Notes: generated by a model not told the origin, from the letters alone. 64,000 nucleotides of DNA from Lysobacterales bacterium (GCA_029859645.1 JAOUCS010000003.1:25815-89814); one strand, 5' to 3'. Shown: positions 44,336-54,281, counted from the first letter of the stretch. Made by a program: numbers and translations.

Positions 44336-45301
44336 ATGGTGGACGCCAGCAACAATCCAGGCAAGAGAATCCGAACGGGTGTGGTGATGGACCCGATCTC
44401 CGGCATTACAACCTATAAGGACTCCACATTTGCCATGTTGCTGGAGGCTCAGCGACGAAATCATGAAATCTGGTACATGGAGCCGGCCGATCTCAGTATC
44501 AGTGACGGCGTGGCCTTTGGGCATATGAGTCCACTGGAGGTTTGGGACAGCCGTGAAGATTGGTTTTCCCTGAACGATAGCGAACACCGTGAACTTGCAA
44601 CCCTGGACATCTTGCTGATGCGCAAGGATCCGCCGTTCAACATGGATTATATATACATGACCTACGTGCTGGACCTGGCGGAGAAATCCGGGGTCAAGGT
44701 TGTGAACCGGCCGCAAGCGCTGCGCGATGCCAACGAAAAGTGCTTTATTACCCGGTTTCCACAATGCTGTGTGCCGGCCTTGATCAGCCGGAATTCTGCC
44801 GAGATCAAGTCTTTTGTGGCTGAGCATGGGCTGAGCGTTGTAAAACCGCTGGATGGTATGGGTGGCGAGTCCATTTTCCGGGTTCAGCCTGAAGATCCAA
44901 ATCTTAACGTTATCCTTGAAACCATTACCGACAAGGACTGTGAGTTGGTGATGGTGCAGAAATATATACCGGAGATCACACAGGGCGACAAACGCATTCT
45001 CCTGGTCAATGGCGAACCAGTGCCCTATGCATTGGCCCGGATTCCGGGCGCTGGAGATTTTCGCGGTAATCTGGCCAAAGGCGGTACCGGTAAGGGTGTG
45101 GCATTGACGGAGCGGGATTACTGGATTTGTGAACAGGTTGCGCCTGAACTGATACGAAGGGGTATAGTATTCGCGGGCCTGGACGTGATTGGCGACTGGC
45201 TGACAGAAATCAATGTCACCAGTCCGACCTGCATCCGGGAACTGGATGAGCAATTTGGCCTGAACATCGCTGGAAGTTTGTTTGACGCATTGGAGCGGTA
45301 A
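44336..45301 (+). CDS. gshB: Glutathione synthetase
   Basis: 321-residue ATP-grasp ligase joining gamma-glutamylcysteine and glycine. Typical segments are GVVMDPISGITTYKDSTFAM, LMRKDPPFNMDYIYMTYVLD, SVVKPLDGMGGESIFRV and TEINVTSPTCIRELD. Length is normal for proteobacterial GshB. As in Pseudomonas it lies beside, and divergent from, pilG. A TonB-like gene follows by 25 bases. Confidence 0.96.
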   Translation: MVDASNNPGKRIRTGVVMDPISGITTYKDSTFAMLLEAQRRNHEIWYMEPADLSISDGVAFGHMSPLEVWDSREDWFSLNDSEHRELATLDILLMRKDPPFNMDYIYMTYVLDLAEKSGVKVVNRPQALRDANEKCFITRFPQCCVPALISRNSAEIKSFVAEHGLSVVKPLDGMGGESIFRVQPEDPNLNVILETITDKDCELVMVQKYIPEITQGDKRILLVNGEPVPYALARIPGAGDFRGNLAKGGTGKGVALTERDYWICEQVAPELIRRGIVFAGLDVIGDWLTEINVTSPTCIRELDEQFGLNIAGSLFDALER

Positions 45302-45326
45302 GGCTGTTTGAGGAAGTTCTGTCGGC

Positions 45327-46196
45327 ATGATGCTGGATACAAATAGTTACACGTCCTGGACACAGGACCGTTTCATGGTGTTTCTCGTCTTGGCAGTGGC
45401 CTTGCACGCGCTGCTGTTCCTCGGTGTCAGTTTTGGTCTTTCACTGAACCCTGTGCCCCGCCTGGCGGATACGCTGGACGTCGTGCTGGTTCAGTGGCGT
45501 TCGGAAGAGGAACCTGAAAAGGCCGATTATCTTGCCCAGGCAACGCAGACGGGCGGCGGTGAAACGACTGAAAAATCGCGGCCCTCTGAAGCCGCTAGCG
45601 GTGCAATTCCTGTGCCTGTGCAGGGACAGGATCTGCAGCAGGCCGTTGAGCAACTGCCCGCACCGGAGGTGGATGTCAGGGAAATCGTGGCCCTGGAAAC
45701 AGAACAGGCAGCCGACCTGCAACAAACTGCAGTGGAGCAGCCGGACTTCGAACAGCCGGATGCAACCCGCCTGATGCAGCAGAGTATGGAATTGGCCAGC
45801 TTGCAGCCGGAATTGAGCCGCCAACGGCAATCCGTCTCACGTTTACCCAAGCGTGAGTTCATTTCCGCCAATACCAAGGAATATGAGTTCGCGAGTTATA
45901 TGAGCGCCTGGGTGTCTAAAGTGGAGCGCGTCGGCAATCTGAACTATCCCAGTGAACTGCGAAGACAGAAACTGCACGGAGATCTGATCCTGACGGTGGG
46001 GATATTCCAGAACGGAACGGTCGAGAGTATCGATGTAAAGCGCAGCTCCGGCATTCGGGAGATCGATGATGCCGCCATCCGGATCGTGCAGATGGCAGCA
46101 CCCTACGCACCGCTGCCGGACAACATAACGGAACGAGTGGATATCCTGCACATTACGCGTACCTGGCGCTTCGAAGCGGCGTTTGGCTCGGACTGA
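45327..46196 (+). CDS. TonB-family energy transducer protein
   Basis: 289 residues: an N-terminal transmembrane helix (MVFLVLAVALHALLFLGVSF), a long, flexible, Glu/Gln/Pro-rich periplasmic linker, and a TonB C-terminal domain (YPSELRRQKLHGDLILTVGI and later GIREIDDAAIRIVQMAAPYA). Neighbourhood matches the TonB-like gene next to gshB in Pseudomonas, which has been connected with twitching motility. It could energise an outer-membrane receptor or assist pilus assembly. Confidence 0.88.
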   Translation: MMLDTNSYTSWTQDRFMVFLVLAVALHALLFLGVSFGLSLNPVPRLADTLDVVLVQWRSEEEPEKADYLAQATQTGGGETTEKSRPSEAASGAIPVPVQGQDLQQAVEQLPAPEVDVREIVALETEQAADLQQTAVEQPDFEQPDATRLMQQSMELASLQPELSRQRQSVSRLPKREFISANTKEYEFASYMSAWVSKVERVGNLNYPSELRRQKLHGDLILTVGIFQNGTVESIDVKRSSGIREIDDAAIRIVQMAAPYAPLPDNITERVDILHITRTWRFEAAFGSD

Positions 46197-46208
46197 AGAC
46201 CTATCGAA

Positions 46209-46799
46209 TCAGGTTTCTTCCTGACCGATCCACTTTTTGACCTTTGGCGCGCGGTACTGCGCGAATCGCCGGATCAGGTTCGCCGGATCTTCATCCATCA
46301 TGATCATCGGCCGGTATTCCGGCTTGACGAACTGTTCCCTGATGGCTTTATCCAGGAACGCAAACAGGTCGTCATAATAATGGCTGACATTGAGCAGACC
46401 ACAGGGTTTTTCATGAAAACCGAGTTGCGCCCAGGTCAACATTTCGAAAATTTCCTCGATAGTTCCCCAGCCCCCGGGCAGTGCGATGAAGCCATCCGAC
46501 AACTCCGCCATTTTCGCCTTGCGTTCATGCATGGAATCAACCACAAGGAGATCGTCAAGGCCCTGGTGTGATACTTCCTTGGTCGCCAGGGCATGGGGGA
46601 TCACGCCGATGGCGCGACCGCCGTTAGCCAGTATGGCGTCCGCCACGGCACCCATGACGCCGACACTGGCGCCGCCATAAACCAGCCCCAGACCCTGTTC
46701 CGCCAGTTCCCGCCCCAGTCTCTGTGCAGCCTCGCAATAGTCTTGCAGGCGACCGGGATTGGAGCCACAGTAAACGCAGATGTTTTTCATGGAACTCAT
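46209..46799 (-). CDS. LOG-family nucleotide 5'-monophosphate phosphoribohydrolase
   Basis: 196-residue protein of the LOG/YgdH (lysine decarboxylase-like) family. Marks are VYCGSNPG, GLVYGGASVGVMGAVADA and the PGGWGTIEEIFE motif, which defines LOG enzymes. These cleave nucleoside monophosphates to base and ribose-5-phosphate; the older name lysine decarboxylase is misleading. Its ATG overlaps the stop of the preceding DNA glycosylase gene (ATGA). Confidence 0.9.
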   Translation of the reverse strand: MSSMKNICVYCGSNPGRLQDYCEAAQRLGRELAEQGLGLVYGGASVGVMGAVADAILANGGRAIGVIPHALATKEVSHQGLDDLLVVDSMHERKAKMAELSDGFIALPGGWGTIEEIFEMLTWAQLGFHEKPCGLLNVSHYYDDLFAFLDKAIREQFVKPEYRPMIMMDEDPANLIRRFAQYRAPKVKKWIGQEET

Positions 46800-47308
46800 T
46801 CTAAACGGTTTTCAAGGACCACTTTCCAAGCTTCCATTTTCTGCTCCAGGCTCATCCCGGCATGCGCGGGACTGGTGGATGGAAGGCGAGCCAGCGGAAG
46901 GCCTGCCGGAACTGAGCCAAGCAATGGCAGCACCCGCCTGAGATAAATGGATTCGGCTTTCGCCCCGTTGAAGAAAACCCGGGAGATGTGGGGGTGAGCA
47001 GCAAAAAAAGACGGGAAGTCGTTGATGATCATGCTGCTTTCTTCAATCGCTGAGTCCAGGCTTCCGGGCCTGAAGCAGGCCTGCAGTACGTCCCAGACCG
47101 CGATACCGCGGTCAGCAAGGGCATGCTTCATTGCATCATAAGCGCCCGGGTCGATATCGAACAGCCGGCACATGATAGGCCAGAACGCATTGCGCGGGTG
47201 CGCATAGTACCGTTGTTGCTCGAGCGATTCACGGCCGGGCATGCTGCCCAGGATCAGCACGCTTGCGTGTTGCATTGCAATAGGTGCAAACCCGCAGGCT
47301 TCTGACAT
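46796..47308 (-). CDS. DNA-deoxyinosine (hypoxanthine) glycosylase, UDG superfamily
   Basis: 170-residue uracil-DNA glycosylase superfamily member. Motif 1 is LILGSMPGRESLEQQRYYAH followed by NAFW, and the C-terminal motif is LPSTSPAHA. This pair is the mark of family 6 (HDG-type) enzymes that excise hypoxanthine from deaminated DNA. It is translated together with the LOG gene. Confidence 0.87.
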   Translation of the reverse strand: MSEACGFAPIAMQHASVLILGSMPGRESLEQQRYYAHPRNAFWPIMCRLFDIDPGAYDAMKHALADRGIAVWDVLQACFRPGSLDSAIEESSMIINDFPSFFAAHPHISRVFFNGAKAESIYLRRVLPLLGSVPAGLPLARLPSTSPAHAGMSLEQKMEAWKVVLENRLE

Positions 47309-47319
47309 TAATCCCCGCC

Positions 47320-47763
47320 TCAGGCCCGCAATGAAGCGAGCCAGTTTTCCAGTATCACTTGTGCCGCCATCGCGTCCAGCCGGGAGGAGTCTTTACGCCT
47401 GAGCTGGCCACTTGCTCTGCCCTCGATAAAACGTTCTTCCGCAGCCCTGGAACTGAGCCGTTCATCGGCGAAATGGGTTTCAAGCGAATATCTTTCGTGC
47501 AGGGCGGCGCCGAATGCCCGGGCGGCTTTCGACATATCGGTTTCATCGCCCTCAGCGCCCAGCGGTAGCCCGACCACCAGGGTTGATGGCTTCCACTCTG
47601 CTACCAGTCGGTCGATCACCTGCCAATCCGGCTGCTGCCGGTGGCTCACGGTTAGCAAGCTGTTGGCGGTCCAGGTCGCGGTCTGGCCGATAGCTACACC
47701 AATGCGGCGAAAACCAAAATCAAAACACATGATGTATCCGCGGGGGTGCGCGGTTTCAGGCAT
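47320..47763 (-). CDS. ruvX: RuvX/YqgF Holliday-junction resolvase-like nuclease
   Basis: 147-residue RNase H-fold protein with CFDFGFRRIGVAIG at the N-terminus (first catalytic Asp), LVVGLPLGAEG, and FADERLSSRAAEE plus a late Asp in SSRLDAMAAQVIL. It is involved in pre-16S rRNA 5'-end processing and possibly recombination. The ATG at 47763 overlaps the yqgE stop by eight bases; the ATG at 47772 would also work. The yqgE-ruvX pairing is conserved in gammaproteobacteria. Confidence 0.93.
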   Translation of the reverse strand: MPETAHPRGYIMCFDFGFRRIGVAIGQTATWTANSLLTVSHRQQPDWQVIDRLVAEWKPSTLVVGLPLGAEGDETDMSKAARAFGAALHERYSLETHFADERLSSRAAEERFIEGRASGQLRRKDSSRLDAMAAQVILENWLASLRA

Positions 47764-48337
47764 GGCCAGCATCCGAATGCAGCCGTTCTATATTGATGCC
47801 GAGACGTCCCAGCGCCTCATCGAAGCGATTGGGCAAGGGAAGATCAAAAACGATGTCCGTGTCTGCTGATACAGAGAGCCAGGCGTTTGCCAGCATCTCT
47901 CCTTCCAGCTGGCCGCCACCCCATCCGGCATACCCCAGGGCGACAAGATATTTTTCCGGCCCGGACTCCGCTGCGATATCGGCCAGCACATCACGGGAGG
48001 TGGTCACCATGATGTCGCTACCGACCGGCATGCTTGATTCGTAACCCGGTTTCGGGCTGTGCAGCACAAAGCCCCGGTCCGGCGCCACCGGTCCGCCTTC
48101 CAGCACCGGCAGGTTGCGAATCTGTTCGCTGCCGCAATCGAGGTTCAGCTGGGAAAATATCTCGCCGAGTGTGAAATTGGAGAGCCGATTGATCGTAATT
48201 CCGATCGCTCCGGCTTCGTTGTGCTGGCACATCAGGGTCACGCTGCCGACAAAATTTGAGTCCACCATGCCCGGCATAGCCAGCAACATCTGCTGTTCCA
48301 GGTACCCGCTTGCCATGGTTTCATTCGCCTTGTCCAT
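47756..48337 (-). CDS. yqgE: YqgE/AlgH family protein
   Basis: 193-residue protein of the YqgE/AlgH (DUF179) family. Conserved parts are LEQQMLLAMPGM, HNEAGAIGITINRL, VLEGGPVAPDRGFVLH and ALGYAGWGGGQLEGEM. Exact biochemical role is not settled; it was once called an alginate regulator in Pseudomonas. The ATG at 48337 is chosen over an in-frame TTG at 48373 because of a better ribosome site. It overlaps ruvX and diverges from trmB. Confidence 0.92.
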   Translation of the reverse strand: MDKANETMASGYLEQQMLLAMPGMVDSNFVGSVTLMCQHNEAGAIGITINRLSNFTLGEIFSQLNLDCGSEQIRNLPVLEGGPVAPDRGFVLHSPKPGYESSMPVGSDIMVTTSRDVLADIAAESGPEKYLVALGYAGWGGGQLEGEMLANAWLSVSADTDIVFDLPLPNRFDEALGRLGINIERLHSDAGHA

Positions 48338-48399
48338 GCTTCCCAGATTGAGCTTTTGCAAAACATTTTTCAAGTGCTGCTTGCTACAATGTGAACATC

Positions 48400-49140
48400 A
48401 TGGCCCAGCGAACCCGCGAACCGCAAAAATCTGACGGCAGCCCCGAACACTATCGTCCCGTGCGCAGTTTTGTATTGCGGGCGGGGCGGTTGACGGATGG
48501 TCAGAAGCGGGCGCTTGAGGAGTTGTGGCCACTGTATGGGATAGCCGGGGGCACAGATGCAGTCGAATTTGACGTCCTGTTTGGCAACGATCATCCGGTC
48601 ATTCTTGAAATCGGTTTCGGCAATGGTGACGCTACCTGGCAAATGGCCCGCAATGAACCGGGCCTGAATTTCCTCGGTGTGGAAGTCCATAAGCCTGGTG
48701 TTGGGCACCTCCTTTTGAAAATTGAAGAGTATGAAATCAGCAACCTGCGTATTGCCTGCGAAGATGCCGTCGAGTTGCTTCGCCAGCGGATTACCAGCCA
48801 TTCACTGAGTGGCGTGCGGATTTATTTTCCCGACCCGTGGCCGAAAAAAAGACATCACAAACGCCGTATCATCCAGCCTCCGTTCGTCCGCTTGCTGGCC
48901 GAAAAGATGAAGCCATCCGCCATCCTGCACCTGGCTACCGACTGGGCGCCCTATGCCGAACATATGCTGGACGTGATGCAGTGCAGTCCCGCATTTGAAA
49001 ATCTGGCGGCAGCTGGCGGCAGGGTTCCACGACCGGAGTGGCGCCCGCAAACCAAGTATGAAAAAAGAGGTGAGCGCCTCGGTCATGAAGTGTACGATCT
49101 CGTATTCAGGCGTCGGCCTGAAACGGAGCGTGGTGAATAG
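48400..49140 (+). CDS. trmB: tRNA (guanine-N7-)-methyltransferase TrmB
   Basis: 246-residue SAM-dependent methyltransferase making m7G46 in tRNA. The SAM site is ILEIGFGNGDATWQMA, followed by FLGVEVHKPGVGHLL and the TrmB motif IYFPDPWPKKRHHKRRI. The ATG at 48400 is likely, nine bases after a possible GTG. The SLC13 gene starts directly after its stop. Confidence 0.95.
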   Translation: MAQRTREPQKSDGSPEHYRPVRSFVLRAGRLTDGQKRALEELWPLYGIAGGTDAVEFDVLFGNDHPVILEIGFGNGDATWQMARNEPGLNFLGVEVHKPGVGHLLLKIEEYEISNLRIACEDAVELLRQRITSHSLSGVRIYFPDPWPKKRHHKRRIIQPPFVRLLAEKMKPSAILHLATDWAPYAEHMLDVMQCSPAFENLAAAGGRVPRPEWRPQTKYEKRGERLGHEVYDLVFRRRPETERGE

Positions 49141-50979
49141 ATGGAAACCGGACTGACACTTTCGGCGGACATGGTGCTGGTCCTGCTGATCCTTACCGCA
49201 ACGATCGGGTTGTTCGTTTCAGAGCTGGTGCGTGTAGACATTGCAGCGATCCTGGTGATGGTGGTGATCGGCCTGTTTGGCCTGGTGCCGCCAACCGACC
49301 TGTTCAATGGTTTTGCTTCCAATGCGGTGCTCTCCATTATTGCGGTGATGATACTGGGGGCGGGTCTCGACAGGACGGGCGTGATGAGCGTTGTGTCTGC
49401 TTTCATCCTGAAAGTGGGGGGTAAAACGGTAGCCCGAATCGTTCCGTTGGTGTCGGGAACGGTTGGATTGATTTCAGGCATCATGCAGAACGTGGGCGCT
49501 ACGGCGCTTTTCATGCCGGTGATGTCCCGAATTTCCACCCGCACAGACATTCCGCTGTCCCGGCTGTTGATGCCGATGGGAACCTGCGCCATCCTCGGCG
49601 GCACGCTGACAATGGTCGGGTCTTCACCACTGATCCTGCTCAATGACCTGATCGAAAATGCCAACGAGTCCCTGCCGCCAGGTGTACAGACCCTGGAAAC
49701 TTTTCATCTTTTCGACGTGACGCCGGTCGGCATCGCGTTGCTGGCGGCGGGTATCCTGTATTTCCTGATCGCGGGAAAGTTTCTGCTGCCACAGTCCAGG
49801 CAGCAGGCCAGCGGCGTACCGGCCAAGACCAAGGCCTATTTTGCCGATGTCTATGGTATCAAGGGCGATATCTACGAGTTACTGGTCACCGTTGACAGCC
49901 CGCTCGTGGGGATGACGATCGCCGACGCTGAACAAATGGAGGGCGCCCCCATGCTGCTGGCTATCCGGAATACCGATGAGCCCAGGCTGGCGCCGCCATC
50001 GGATGAAATGATCTGGGTAGGGACCATCCTCGGCGTGATGGGTACACGTAACGTGGTGGGCCAGTTTGCGCTGGATAACCAGTGCCGCGTGCAACCGAGG
50101 CTGCGAACCTTTGGTGGACTGTTCAATGCAAGCCGCGCGGGTATTTCCGAAGTCGTCATTCCGCCCGGTTCCCGGCTGGTGGGCCAGACTGTGGGCGAAT
50201 CCCGTTTGCGCAATCGCTATGGAATCAGTGTGCTGGCCATCAATCGCCGGGGCGAAGTCATGACGGAAGGTGTGCGGGACGCAGTGCTTGAAACCGGCGA
50301 TTGCCTGGTCTCCCACAGCACCTGGAGGGATCTGTCAGCGGTCGGCAACGAGCGTGATTTCATCGTGGCCACCGACATTCCGAAAGAAGAACAGCGGCCG
50401 CAGAAAGTCAGTTACGCACTGGTGTTCTTCGCGATCTCCATAAGCATGATCATCTTCTCGGATTACCGACTGTCGATATCACTCCTGGTCGGAGCGATGG
50501 GCATGGTTTTAAGTGGCGTGCTCAGCATGGATGAAGCGTACCGTTCAGTCAGCTGGAAAACGGTTTTTCTGCTGGCCAGCCTGATTCCACTGGGACAGGC
50601 AATGGAGAGGACCGGCACCGCGGCGTGGATCGCACAGGAAATCATGGTGATCCTCGGAGACGTTCCGGAGCTCGCCATACAGGTGGCGCTGGCCGTGCTC
50701 GCCACCGTGTTCAGCCTGGTCATGTCCAACGTTGGCGCGACCACTATCCTGGTGCCGATTTCAGTCAGTATCGCCCTGGCCACAGGAGCCAATCCGGCGA
50801 TGTACGCCTTGATCGTGGCGCTCTCCACCTCCAACGCGTTCATTCTGCCCACCCACCAGGTCAACGCGTTGATCATGGGCCCGGGCGGTTACCGGGTTGC
50901 TGATTTTATCCGCGCAGGAAGTCCGATGAGCGTGATCTTCATCGTCGTCATGTTGTTCATGGTCAATCTGCTTTACTAG
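49141..50979 (+). CDS. SLC13/DASS-type permease with central RCK-C (TrkA-C) domains
   Basis: 612-residue ion/anion symporter. Two membrane halves (about residues 10-215 and 420-610) contain VGATALFMPV and SNVGATTILVPISVSIA, the paired helix-breaking loops of the family. Between them lie two cytosolic TrkA-C-like domains (about 230-405, with GDIYELLVTVDSPLVG and RAGISEVVIPPGSRLVGQTV), as in bacterial sulfate/sodium SLC13-like permeases. Substrate is not evident; sulfate or a dicarboxylate is possible. It is the first gene after trmB, with no gap. Confidence 0.88.
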   Translation: METGLTLSADMVLVLLILTATIGLFVSELVRVDIAAILVMVVIGLFGLVPPTDLFNGFASNAVLSIIAVMILGAGLDRTGVMSVVSAFILKVGGKTVARIVPLVSGTVGLISGIMQNVGATALFMPVMSRISTRTDIPLSRLLMPMGTCAILGGTLTMVGSSPLILLNDLIENANESLPPGVQTLETFHLFDVTPVGIALLAAGILYFLIAGKFLLPQSRQQASGVPAKTKAYFADVYGIKGDIYELLVTVDSPLVGMTIADAEQMEGAPMLLAIRNTDEPRLAPPSDEMIWVGTILGVMGTRNVVGQFALDNQCRVQPRLRTFGGLFNASRAGISEVVIPPGSRLVGQTVGESRLRNRYGISVLAINRRGEVMTEGVRDAVLETGDCLVSHSTWRDLSAVGNERDFIVATDIPKEEQRPQKVSYALVFFAISISMIIFSDYRLSISLLVGAMGMVLSGVLSMDEAYRSVSWKTVFLLASLIPLGQAMERTGTAAWIAQEIMVILGDVPELAIQVALAVLATVFSLVMSNVGATTILVPISVSIALATGANPAMYALIVALSTSNAFILPTHQVNALIMGPGGYRVADFIRAGSPMSVIFIVVMLFMVNLLY

Positions 50980-50989
50980 GTCCCAAATC

Positions 50990-51262
50990 ATGCCCTACTA
51001 CATTGCACCGCCTCCGATGAATCCCCTGACCCGCTTGCTGGCGGGAGTTCTCGCGGTGCTCGCTTTGGTCGGCGCCTTTTTTTTCGGCTTTTTTATTCTC
51101 ATTTTCGCGCTTGGCTTTGGCCTGGTCGGTTGGTTGGCGCTGTCGCTACGGTTGTGGTGGTTGCGCCGCAAAAACCCTGCTGCCCCGGCGCCGGGAAAAG
51201 ATCGGGCGGACGATGTCATCGATGCCGACTACCGGGTGGTATCCCGCAAGGATGAAGAATAG
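50990..51262 (+). CDS. Small one- or two-helix membrane protein
   Basis: 90 residues: two closely spaced hydrophobic segments (LLAGVLAVLALVGAFFFGFF and then ILIFALGFGLVGWLAL), a basic stretch and a short acidic tail DDVIDADYRVVSRKDEE. Tails of the form D(V)IDADYRVV recur in small proteobacterial membrane proteins of unknown role. It starts ten bases after the SLC13 permease and may be cotranscribed. Confidence 0.75.
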   Translation: MPYYIAPPPMNPLTRLLAGVLAVLALVGAFFFGFFILIFALGFGLVGWLALSLRLWWLRRKNPAAPAPGKDRADDVIDADYRVVSRKDEE

Positions 51263-51308
51263 AAATTTCGCCCCTATAATGAAATAAAGCAGCCGCAAGG
51301 AAACCAGC

Positions 51309-51743
51309 ATGTCTACAATTTCAGATATCCTCGATCTCAAGGGCCGGAACGTTCTCACCATTGCCAGCTCCGCATCGGTGCTGGAGGCCATCGGCAACAT
51401 ATCGGAGGCGAACGTGGGCGCTATCGTGATTCAGGACGGGGATCAGCCTGAAGGTATTTTCACCGAACGTGATTACCTTCGTAAAATTGCGCTCGAAGGC
51501 AGGTCATCGAACAGCACGCTGGTTTCCGAAGTGATGTCTTCTCCGCTGATTACCGTGGAACCCACCGAGTCAATCCACTCGGCGATGGAAACGATGACCG
51601 GGCGTCGCTGCCGTCACCTGGTCGTGGTGGAAGGCGGCGCCATGGTGGGAATTGTCTCCCTGGGTGACCTGGTAAAGCACTTGCTGCAGGAAAAAGAAGC
51701 CGAAGTAGAACAACTCTCGAGCTACATTTCGGGCAATTACTGA
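51309..51743 (+). CDS. CBS-domain pair protein
   Basis: 144 residues forming two CBS repeats: VLTIASSASVLEAIGNISEA with GIFTERDYLRKIAL, and LITVEPTESIHSAMETMTGR with GIVSLGDLVKHLL. Free CBS pairs bind adenine nucleotides and act as energy sensors. Target unknown. The AAGGA ribosome site is good. Its end overlaps the end of the next, opposite gene by seven bases. Confidence 0.9.
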   Translation: MSTISDILDLKGRNVLTIASSASVLEAIGNISEANVGAIVIQDGDQPEGIFTERDYLRKIALEGRSSNSTLVSEVMSSPLITVEPTESIHSAMETMTGRRCRHLVVVEGGAMVGIVSLGDLVKHLLQEKEAEVEQLSSYISGNY

Positions 51744-52114
51744 TCCTTCTTTTTCATGGCTTTCCTGACGGCTTCGCGGGCGTCGCTAGCGTTGCCTCCT
51801 TTGCGATATTGATCCATGACGATGGATTCGACCTGATTGAGAACACTGTCCATGGAGCCCGCGGGGTGAGAGACGCCTAACGGCGGCTGATGCCCAAAAA
51901 GGTTGATCCAGCGTTCGCTTCGCCTGCCCAGTTGCAGAACCCTGCGGAACTCGCGGTCGCAGTCTTCGCCACCGCGCAACAGGCCGATCAGCGCGGCCAG
52001 TAAGGAAACCGGTATCAGCAGGGCGTCACGAAAGCCGTCCGCCAGCAATTTTAATTGCAGGACGGCGGCATCTCGCGCCAGCTCGAAGCGAGGGTTGTTG
52101 TCAGTCTCGTTCAT
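51737..52114 (-). CDS. Hypothetical protein with one hydrophobic segment
   Basis: 125 residues from the ATG at 52114. Helical, with one moderately hydrophobic segment ([19 protein letters not shown]) near residue 40 and a basic C-terminus ([13 protein letters not shown]). I do not recognise the family. A longer frame to 52162 would overlap the ribosome site of the divergent glyoxalase-like gene and is rejected. A peripheral membrane role is possible. Confidence 0.6.
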   Translation of the reverse strand: MNETDNNPRFELARDAAVLQLKLLADGFRDALLIPVSLLAALIGLLRGGEDCDREFRRVLQLGRRSERWINLFGHQPPLGVSHPAGSMDSVLNQVESIVMDQYRKGGNASDAREAVRKAMKKKDQ

Positions 52115-52164
52115 GGCAAAATATTCTCTTATGTTTGCACTATCGTAACCTTCGGAGGTCATTG

Positions 52165-52584
52165 ATGAAATATCTTCACACCATGGTCAGGGTAACCGAC
52201 CTGGAAGAGTCACTGGATTTTTACTGTAACAAGCTCGGGCTGGTGGAGCTGCGCAGGAGTGAAGTGCCGCAGGGACGATTCACGCTTGTCTTTCTTGCAG
52301 CTCCCGGGGATGAAGACGCCCAGGTTGAATTGACCTACAACTGGGACCCGGAAGAATACAGCGGCGGCCGGAACTTCGGCCATCTCGCTTACGCGGTAGA
52401 CAACATTTATGCCAGTTGCCAGCAATTGATGGACGGCGGCGTCACCATCAACCGCCCGCCCCGTGACGGGCGGATGGCTTTCGTGCGTTCTCCGGACGGC
52501 ATTTCCATCGAGCTGTTGCAACACGGTGATGCGCTGCCGCCTGCTGAGCCCTGGGCCTCCATGGAGAACTCGGGCTCCTGGTAG
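52165..52584 (+). CDS. Lactoylglutathione lyase-like VOC protein
   Basis: 139-residue glyoxalase I-like protein. It begins [20 protein letters not shown] and contains [20 protein letters not shown] and [15 protein letters not shown]. The His in YLHTMVRV, Glu in VELTYNW, His in FGHLAYAV and Glu in SIELLQ are the usual metal ligands. It probably detoxifies methylglyoxal with glutathione; gshB is in the same window. The ribosome site GGAGG lies just before the ATG. Confidence 0.9.
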   Translation: MKYLHTMVRVTDLEESLDFYCNKLGLVELRRSEVPQGRFTLVFLAAPGDEDAQVELTYNWDPEEYSGGRNFGHLAYAVDNIYASCQQLMDGGVTINRPPRDGRMAFVRSPDGISIELLQHGDALPPAEPWASMENSGSW

Positions 52585-52597
52585 TGGCTACCGCCGG

Positions 52598-54100
52598 CTA
52601 CAGCAAATAAATGGTTGCCAGCAATCCGCTTATCGTCATCGTGATGGTGTAAGGCAACGCCAGTAAGACCATTCTGCCGTAACTGAGCCTGATCAGCGGC
52701 GCCAGCGAAGAAGTCAGCAGGAACAGGAACGCAGCCTGGCCGTTTGGCGTGGCCACGGACGGAATATTGGTGCCGGTGTTGATCGCAATGGTGAGTTGCT
52801 CGAAATGCTCCCGGGAAATCGAGCCGGCCTCGAATGCCTGGAAGACCTCGTTGATGTATACCGTGGCCACAAAAACGTTATCCGATATGGCCGAAAGAAC
52901 ACCGTTCGCCATGAAAAACACCGGGACCTGTAATTCGTGGTCCAGTGAGAAAACAAACTGGATAACCGGTTGAAAGAGGTGCTGGTCATGAATGACGGCG
53001 ACAATTGCAAAAAATACGACCAACAGGGCCGTAAACGGTAGTGCTTCCTCGAAGGCATGCCCCAACCGGTGTTCCTCGACGATACCGGTAAAAGCCGTCG
53101 CAAGCACGATCACCGCCAGGCCGATCAGCCCGACTTCGGCCCAGTGGAATGCCAGGGCGACGACCAGGAACAGCACGACCAGCATCTGGACCGCGAGTGA
53201 GGCGCGCTGGCGGTTGGTTCTTTTCTCGTCCTCGAGCCGGTCATACTCTTCGAGGATACGCCTCGCCGCTAAAGGTAATTGTTCTCCGTAACCCAGGATT
53301 TTGAATTTCTCCACGGCAACGCAGGTCAGCATGCCGACGATGAACACCGGGATGCTCACGGGTGACATCCGGACGAAAAATTCGCCGAACTCCCAGCCTG
53401 CAATTTCACCAATCAGCAGGTTCTGTGGTTCACCCACCAGCGTGCACACGCCGCCCAGCGCAGTACCCACCGCGCCATGCATCATCAGATTGCGCAGGAA
53501 GCCACGGTACTGATCCAGGTCCTGGCGGGTCTCGGCGCCGATTCCCGAATCGTCAGCGTGGTCGTGATCATCGTCGAAGCCCTTGCCCGAGGTGACTTTG
53601 TGGTACACACCGTACAAACCGGCGGCGACGGTGATGATCACAGCGGTTACGGTCAGGGCGTCAAGGAATGCCGACAATACTGCAGCAACGAATGAAAAAA
53701 GCAGTGACAGCATGAGCTTGGAGCGCACCCGGATCAGCAGCTTGGTGAAAATAAAAAGCAGCAAGTCTTTAAGGAAGAAGATGCCGGCGACCATGAAGAT
53801 CAACAGCAGAATGACTGCGAAATTGGCTTCAGTCTCATGATAAATCGTCGTGGGTGAAGTCATTCCCATGATCACGGCTTCAATCGCCAGCAGGCCGCCC
53901 GGTTGCAGCGGGTAGCACCTGAGCGCCATGGCCAGGCAAAAAATGAATTCTGCCACTAACAGCCATCCCGCAACGAACGTTCCCATGGTGATCATGACGA
54001 TGGGGTTCATGATCAAAAAAATGATTATGGTCAGCTTGTACCACTCGGCGGCATGGCCGAGAAAATTATGCAATATTGATTTTGCGATTGTTTCAGGCAT
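52598..54100 (-). CDS. nhaB: Na+/H+ antiporter NhaB
   Basis: 500-residue membrane protein with about 12 helices, following NhaB along its length ([20 protein letters not shown] at the N-terminus, [20 protein letters not shown], then [20 protein letters not shown] and a C-terminal [20 protein letters not shown]). It exports sodium in exchange for protons, fitting a marine or saline habitat. A loop between helices is acidic (DDDHDHADD). It has a GAGGAA ribosome site and diverges from metK. Confidence 0.95.
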   Translation of the reverse strand: MPETIAKSILHNFLGHAAEWYKLTIIIFLIMNPIVMITMGTFVAGWLLVAEFIFCLAMALRCYPLQPGGLLAIEAVIMGMTSPTTIYHETEANFAVILLLIFMVAGIFFLKDLLLFIFTKLLIRVRSKLMLSLLFSFVAAVLSAFLDALTVTAVIITVAAGLYGVYHKVTSGKGFDDDHDHADDSGIGAETRQDLDQYRGFLRNLMMHGAVGTALGGVCTLVGEPQNLLIGEIAGWEFGEFFVRMSPVSIPVFIVGMLTCVAVEKFKILGYGEQLPLAARRILEEYDRLEDEKRTNRQRASLAVQMLVVLFLVVALAFHWAEVGLIGLAVIVLATAFTGIVEEHRLGHAFEEALPFTALLVVFFAIVAVIHDQHLFQPVIQFVFSLDHELQVPVFFMANGVLSAISDNVFVATVYINEVFQAFEAGSISREHFEQLTIAINTGTNIPSVATPNGQAAFLFLLTSSLAPLIRLSYGRMVLLALPYTITMTISGLLATIYLL

Positions 54101-54202
54101 TAATTTCCTCGAGGAATTCTGAGATCAGGAGCAAGCAATTCTATAGTGTCTTGCAGGCTTTGCACCAGTTTCATTTTCATCTGCTAATCAAAGTCAATTA
54201 TT

Positions 54203-54231
54203 TTGCTTTGCCCGGGCAACTTCGTTAGAAT
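54203..54231 (+). promoter_or_regulatory. Probable metK promoter with an internal palindrome
   Basis: -35 TTGCTT (54203-54208) and -10 TAGAAT (54226-54231) with 17 bases between, some 45 bases before the metK start. A perfect 12-base palindrome TTGCCCGGGCAA (54208-54219) fills most of the spacer and would make a good repressor site. No SAM or SAH riboswitch structure can be recognised in the leader. Confidence 0.5.
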
Positions 54232-54281
54232 ACATATCTCTTTATCTTGATTAAAAGATGTAATTTTTGAGGAAAAGCAAA

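Noticed and set aside
54101..54281. SAM or SAH riboswitch upstream of metK
   Set aside because: No paired stems or conserved core could be found by eye; a promoter and a short AT-rich leader explain the region.
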